Shown in pieces: positions 5,725-8,045 of a stretch of 8,045 bases of DNA. The stretch lies in contig JALRBE010000030.1 of the NCBI GenBank assembly GCA_023262335.1, positions 1 through 8,045 of the forward strand, written 5' to 3'. A model generated the notes under the pieces. It saw only the letters and a program-made list of their open reading frames with translations. It was not told where the DNA came from and did not search any database. This DNA comes from Candidatus Saccharimonadia bacterium. Its GTDB lineage: Bacteria > Patescibacteriota > Saccharimonadia > Saccharimonadales > Saccharimonadaceae. Position 1 is the first letter of the stretch, and every line of letters starts with the position of its first letter. The position numbers and the translations under genes are program-made.

Positions 5725-6310
5725 GATCGACCCCACTGAATGCTTTCGGTACGGGGTCGCTAAAACGAACCTCCGGCAGCGCGATGACGCCCCGCGCGGT
5801 CCGGTTCGGGAACTTGAGCGCGTAGATCACGTCGACCCCGCCGTGCAGCGCCTTGCTCCAGTCGAGCTCTAGCTTATCAGCCATATCACGCACCTCTTCT
5901 TCTGTCTCCGCCTCGATCTCGATGTACGGCGGAATCCACGGCCACTCATCGAGCACGACTTCCACGGCGCCCACGTGCCATGTTTCGCGGCGTGATTCCT
6001 GGTACGTCGTTGGCTGTAGTCCTGACGCCTTCAAAAGCGCAATCGTGGCGTCGAAATCGCTCACGGTCACCTCGATTTCTTTGGTGCCGTGTAAGCCGTA
6101 GTCTTCGTGCTTCTTGTACGTCAGCGTCACCTTGTCGCCTTCGTCGCGCACGCGCAGGAACGCGTCGTCCTGCCGCATGGCGTCGGTTTCTACCAGCGCC
6201 CGGCGCATGTCGCGCATCGGGTGCGCGCACGAGCCACCCAGTTCCCGCAGTTTGCCGCGGATCGCGTCATGGTCAGTATCGGCGAACATCGCCTCGATTT
6301 CGGTCTTCAT
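5717..6310 (-). CDS. CYTH-domain protein (class IV adenylate cyclase / thiamine-triphosphatase-like)
   Basis: CYTH (triphosphate tunnel metalloenzyme) proteins act on triphosphate substrates with divalent metals: class IV adenylate cyclases, thiamine triphosphatases and inorganic tripolyphosphatases. In the 197 residues the N-terminal signature reads EIEAM (4-8). Next come RVRDEGDKVTLTYK (53-66) with basic tunnel residues, GTKEIEVTV (75-83), and the paired acidic strands VEVVLDEWPWIPPYIEIE (116-133) with Asp121, Glu131 and Glu133. The family ExExK lysine is Met8 here. Such proteins in CPR genomes are usually named class IV adenylate cyclase, but the substrate cannot be read from sequence. ATG 6310 was chosen because AAGGA (6325-6321) lies about 10 bases upstream and the CYTH strand starts right after it. 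The gene follows nrdB after 146 bases that contain a structured element, and it overlaps the YecM-like gene. Confidence 0.88.
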   Translation of the reverse strand: MKTEIEAMFADTDHDAIRGKLRELGGSCAHPMRDMRRALVETDAMRQDDAFLRVRDEGDKVTLTYKKHEDYGLHGTKEIEVTVSDFDATIALLKASGLQPTTYQESRRETWHVGAVEVVLDEWPWIPPYIEIEAETEEEVRDMADKLELDWSKALHGGVDVIYALKFPNRTARGVIALPEVRFSDPVPKAFSGVDHE

Positions 6311-6343
6311 AGCATTGCATTCCTTTTTCGGGTTCCCCCGCAA

Positions 6344-6464
6344 AGGACTGGTTGTCTCGGATGAGATGCAAGGAGGTAACGAAGCACGGACCAAGGCGTA
6401 TTCAACATACGCCGCGGGAGTACTGGAATTACCGACGCCGCAGGTCGCCGAGAGAACTAGTCCT
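6344..6464. other. Long-range stem enclosing the nrdB-CYTH intergenic region (possible structured RNA)
   Basis: The arms 6344-6360 and 6448-6464 are complementary over 17 positions: 15 Watson-Crick pairs, one G-U pair (6350/6458, read as plus-strand RNA) and one G-G mismatch (6354/6454). The nrdB stop codon lies inside the right arm. Inner helices are possible: GGCGTAT/ATACGCC (6395-6401 with 6407-6413, 5-base loop) and GGTAA/TTACC (6375-6379 with 6429-6433). On the plus strand the right arm is followed by CCTTTTTCTT (6465-6474), but these T residues are also the Lys codons at the nrdB end. It may be a processing or attenuation structure in the minus-strand mRNA, or a plus-strand RNA. I found no known RNA family that fits. 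Confidence 0.5.
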
Positions 6465-7458
6465 CCTTTTTCTTAGCAGACCCCGTCGCATTGACTTCGT
6501 AGGAGGTATTGGTCGCCTCAAAGAAATTCACCAGCTGCAGCGTGTCGTTCGCGGTCGCCATCCATTTGGCTGGGTTGCTCACGTTGTAATGCGCGTCGAA
6601 GCCAAGCTCTTCCAGACGGCGGTCAGCCAAGTACTTGACGTATTGGTTGATGTAGTCGGCGTTCAGGCCCAAAATGCCGTTCGGCAGCAGGTCTTTGTTA
6701 TACGCTTCTTCCATTTCTACGCCGTCCAAAATCATCTGCTTGATCTCAGCCGCGAATTCTTCGGTCTGCAGGTCTTCGTTTTCTTCGAGCACGGTCAAAA
6801 TCAGGTTGATGCCGAACTTGAGGTGCAGCGATTCGTCACGAACGACCCAGTCGATCAGCGCGCCGAAGTTCCGCAGCAAATTGCGCTGACGGAAGCTGAG
6901 CGCCACCATGAAGCCACTGTAGAACCAAATGCCTTCAAGGATGATATTGTACGCGATCAGGTTGCGGATGAAATCCTTTTTGCCTTCGGTCGTCGTGATA
7001 TCAAGCGTCTCTTCGGTCATGCGCTTGATGAACTTGGTCTCGAACGCTTCCTTGCGCGCCATGCTTGGCGTCTCCACATGGGCGGCGTACGAGGCCTCGC
7101 GGTCGATCGGGAACGTTTCGAGCACGTATTCGAAGCTCATGCAGTGGTTGGCTTCTTCCCACATTTGCTTGGCCAGGTACAAGTGGCATTCCGCCGCGTT
7201 GACATATGGGTAGACGCCGAACGCCAGCGCCTTGTTCACGAGCAGCTCGTTCGGGTTGAAATAGCTCATCAGGAACGTCACCGCGTGGCGCTCTTCGTCG
7301 CTCATTTTCTTCCAGTCGCTCAGGTCCTGCCCGAGCTGGATTTCGTTCGGAAACCACGTGTTCGCGATCGCCTGGTCATACAGGTCCATCGCCCACTGGT
7401 AATGCACCGGCTTAAGTAATAGTCCGTCCTGAATGCCCGTTCCGAGAATTCCCGCCAT
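6457..7458 (-). CDS. nrdB: Ribonucleoside-diphosphate reductase beta subunit, class Ic-like
   Basis: NrdB (R2) houses the dimetal cofactor that starts radical transfer to NrdA for deoxyribonucleotide synthesis. The 333-residue ferritin-like protein has metal ligands Glu71, Glu102, His105, Glu175 (in LEGIWFYSGF), Glu209 and His212 (in RDESLHLKFG). Their spacings of 31, 3, 70, 34 and 3 equal those I recall for Chlamydia trachomatis R2 (Glu89, Glu120, His123, Glu193, Glu227, His230). The first ligand is Glu rather than Asp, and Phe109 occupies the radical-tyrosine position. Together these point to a class Ic Mn/Fe enzyme. Radical-path residues remain: Trp35, Asp208 and C-terminal Tyr320. Translation starts at ATG 7458, behind AGGAG (7470-7466) with 7-base spacing. 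The gene lies downstream of nrdA and the tail ORF, presumably in one operon. The right arm of the intergenic stem covers its last codons. Confidence 0.96.
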   Translation of the reverse strand: MAGILGTGIQDGLLLKPVHYQWAMDLYDQAIANTWFPNEIQLGQDLSDWKKMSDEERHAVTFLMSYFNPNELLVNKALAFGVYPYVNAAECHLYLAKQMWEEANHCMSFEYVLETFPIDREASYAAHVETPSMARKEAFETKFIKRMTEETLDITTTEGKKDFIRNLIAYNIILEGIWFYSGFMVALSFRQRNLLRNFGALIDWVVRDESLHLKFGINLILTVLEENEDLQTEEFAAEIKQMILDGVEMEEAYNKDLLPNGILGLNADYINQYVKYLADRRLEELGFDAHYNVSNPAKWMATANDTLQLVNFFEATNTSYEVNATGSAKKKED

Positions 7459-7521
7459 ATAATATCTCCTATTCCTTGGTTATTAATCGCCACCTAACAG
7501 TCCCTGGTAGTGTACCGGGAG

Positions 7522-7549
7522 AACGCGCGCTCCTGCAAGGAGAAGCGTT
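7522..7549 (-). other. Hairpin between the tail ORF and nrdB
   Basis: AACGC (7522-7526) pairs with GCGTT (7545-7549), and CTCCT (7530-7534) with AGGAG (7538-7542) around a 3-base loop, with a small internal loop between the two stems. No U-tract follows on the minus strand, so it is unlikely to be a simple terminator. A weak promoter-like pair, TTGCAG (7538-7533) and TACACT (7514-7509) with 18-base spacing, overlaps it. The 107-base gap (7459-7565) contains no ORF I can support. Confidence 0.35.
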
Positions 7550-7565
7550 TTGCCGCGTGCGCTGC

Positions 7566-7739
7566 CTACTGGCAGCCTTCGCACATGGTCAGGTCAGCCG
7601 GGTCAAGGGGCGCGGCAATGCCACCGCTCGCTTTGGCATCTTCGTCGGCCTGCGCCTGCGCATTGGCCATGGCGGCGTCAATGGCAGCCAGTTTCTCTTC
7701 CAAAGTCATTTCGTCGTTGATGATGCTTGATGCGTTCAT
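7566..7739 (-). CDS. 57-aa ORF resembling the detached redox-active C-terminal tail of NrdA
   Basis: In class I reductases the flexible end of NrdA carries a cysteine pair that shuttles electrons from thioredoxin or glutaredoxin to the active site. This ORF has an acidic, Ala/Gln-rich, helical first half (10-37), a Gly/Pro hinge (38-48) and ends LTMCEGCQ, with Cys53 and Cys56 five and two residues from the C-terminus. That is how NrdA tails typically end, and the nrdA end upstream has no cysteine. ATG 7739 is preceded by AAGGGGA (7757-7751) at a rather long 12-base spacing. It is in the same reading phase as nrdA but is separated from it by the TAG (7832-7830), a second in-frame stop and about 90 A/T-rich bases. 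It could be a separately translated tail, a remnant after a break in nrdA, or an unrelated small protein. No strong promoter is seen, so co-transcription with nrdA is likely. Confidence 0.7.
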   Translation of the reverse strand: MNASSIINDEMTLEEKLAAIDAAMANAQAQADEDAKASGGIAAPLDPADLTMCEGCQ

Positions 7740-7829
7740 AGTGATTATTATCCCCTTATACCCTTTTTGATTCTGTGAAATTTTAGTCGTTCGTTCGTGT
7801 TAGCGCGTGGTAGTCCGATGCTGCATAGG

Positions 7830-8045
7830 CTAGGCTCCTGCCTCGACTGCTTGCTTCTTCGCGAAGCCGAATCCGGCCTTGCGCGGTCCGCCGCCAAGCG
7901 ATTCCGCCTTGTTGACCTTCACGGTGCTCTGTTCGGCGGTATGGCGCGGTTTGACGTGCAGGTAGTATGTCGTCTTGAGTCCGCGCTCCCAGGCTGCCAT
8001 GTAAATCTTCTCGTACTCATCGACGTCGCGTGTCTCGAGGTACAT
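7830..8045 (-). CDS. nrdA: Ribonucleoside-diphosphate reductase alpha subunit, C-terminal end (runs off the right edge)
   Basis: NrdA (R1) is the catalytic subunit that reduces ribonucleotides. Only the last 71 codons are present. The block AAWERGLKTTYYLHVKPRHTA (17-37 of the visible part) is the conserved end of the barrel. The adjacent tyrosines Tyr27 and Tyr28 (codons 7967-7962) correspond to the radical-transfer pair Tyr730/Tyr731 of E. coli NrdA. Beyond it lie 43 residues of basic, Gly/Ala-rich tail (STVKVNKAE, then GFGFAKK) ending in TAG at 7832-7830. The expected C-terminal cysteine pair is absent from this tail; a CxxC appears on the small ORF that follows. The N-terminus and active-site residues lie outside the window. 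Confidence 0.93.
   Translation of the reverse strand: MYLETRDVDEYEKIYMAAWERGLKTTYYLHVKPRHTAEQSTVKVNKAESLGGGPRKAGFGFAKKQAVEAGA

Noticed and set aside
6344..6464. 5S rRNA or another known RNA, because of the length near 120 bases and the closing stem
   Set aside because: The conserved CCGAAC...GAAGUUAAGC region and other 5S landmarks are missing on both strands, and the right arm overlaps nrdB coding sequence. SRP RNA, tRNA and T-loop signatures were also not found.
6344..6464. Miniature transposable element with 17-base inverted ends
   Set aside because: No matching target-site duplication flanks the arms, and one arm contains the natural end of nrdB.
7509..7538. Internal nrdB promoter TTGCAG-18-TACACT
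   Set aside because: Both hexamers are weak, there is no TGn before the -10 and the -35 lies in a stable hairpin; nrdB is more simply read from the nrdA operon.
7740..7829. Stop-codon read-through joining nrdA to the CxxC ORF
   Set aside because: Two in-frame stops of different type (TAG and TAA) and an unlikely peptide lie between, while the ORF has its own ATG and a plausible RBS. Kept only as a minor possibility.

Overview
The window looks like part of a GC-rich Candidate Phyla Radiation genome, most likely Candidatus Saccharibacteria (TM7) or a relative. The reasons are the sequence style of the CTP synthase N-terminus, a CYTH 'class IV adenylate cyclase' gene of the kind common in that group, a large lineage-type membrane protein with a Pro-rich linker, and very compact gene packing. 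TAA, TAG and TGA are all used as stops, so the standard code applies; this argues against the TGA-as-glycine lineages. The taxonomic call rests on recalled family sequences and is an inference.

Layout. Almost everything is on the minus strand, so transcription runs from high to low coordinates. First come the C-terminal end of nrdA (8045-7830), a separate 57-aa ORF that ends in a CxxC tail (7739-7566), and nrdB (7458-6457). A structured intergenic element (6464-6344) overlaps the nrdB stop codon. Next is a tightly packed trio: a CYTH phosphohydrolase/cyclase-like gene (6310-5717), a YecM-like VOC-fold gene that overlaps it by 8 bases (5724-5218), and a ZIP metal transporter, zupT, 3 bases further on (5214-4426). 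One unrecognised 138-aa gene (3932-4348) stands alone on the plus strand, with a consensus promoter and its own hairpin terminator. It is divergent from zwf (glucose-6-phosphate dehydrogenase, 3821-2541) and convergent with zupT. After zwf come a 619-aa unrecognised membrane protein with its own strong promoter and terminator (2466-607), then the start of pyrG (483-1).

How the genes fit together. The right part makes deoxyribonucleotides: class I ribonucleotide reductase alpha and beta. The beta subunit has the residue signature of the Chlamydia-type Mn/Fe (class Ic) enzymes: Glu as first metal ligand and Phe at the radical-tyrosine position. The alpha subunit ends without its usual C-terminal cysteine pair, and that pair appears instead on the separate small ORF just downstream in the same reading phase. 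The left part supplies NADPH (zwf) and CTP (pyrG). The ZIP transporter could supply the metals needed by the reductase and the CYTH enzyme, but this is inference.

Sigma-70-type promoters are readable upstream of orf138 and orf619, with weaker candidates at zwf and pyrG. All four carry a TGn extended -10. There are no insertion sequences, CRISPR arrays, tRNA or rRNA genes that I can support. No stretch over 300 bases lacks a gene.
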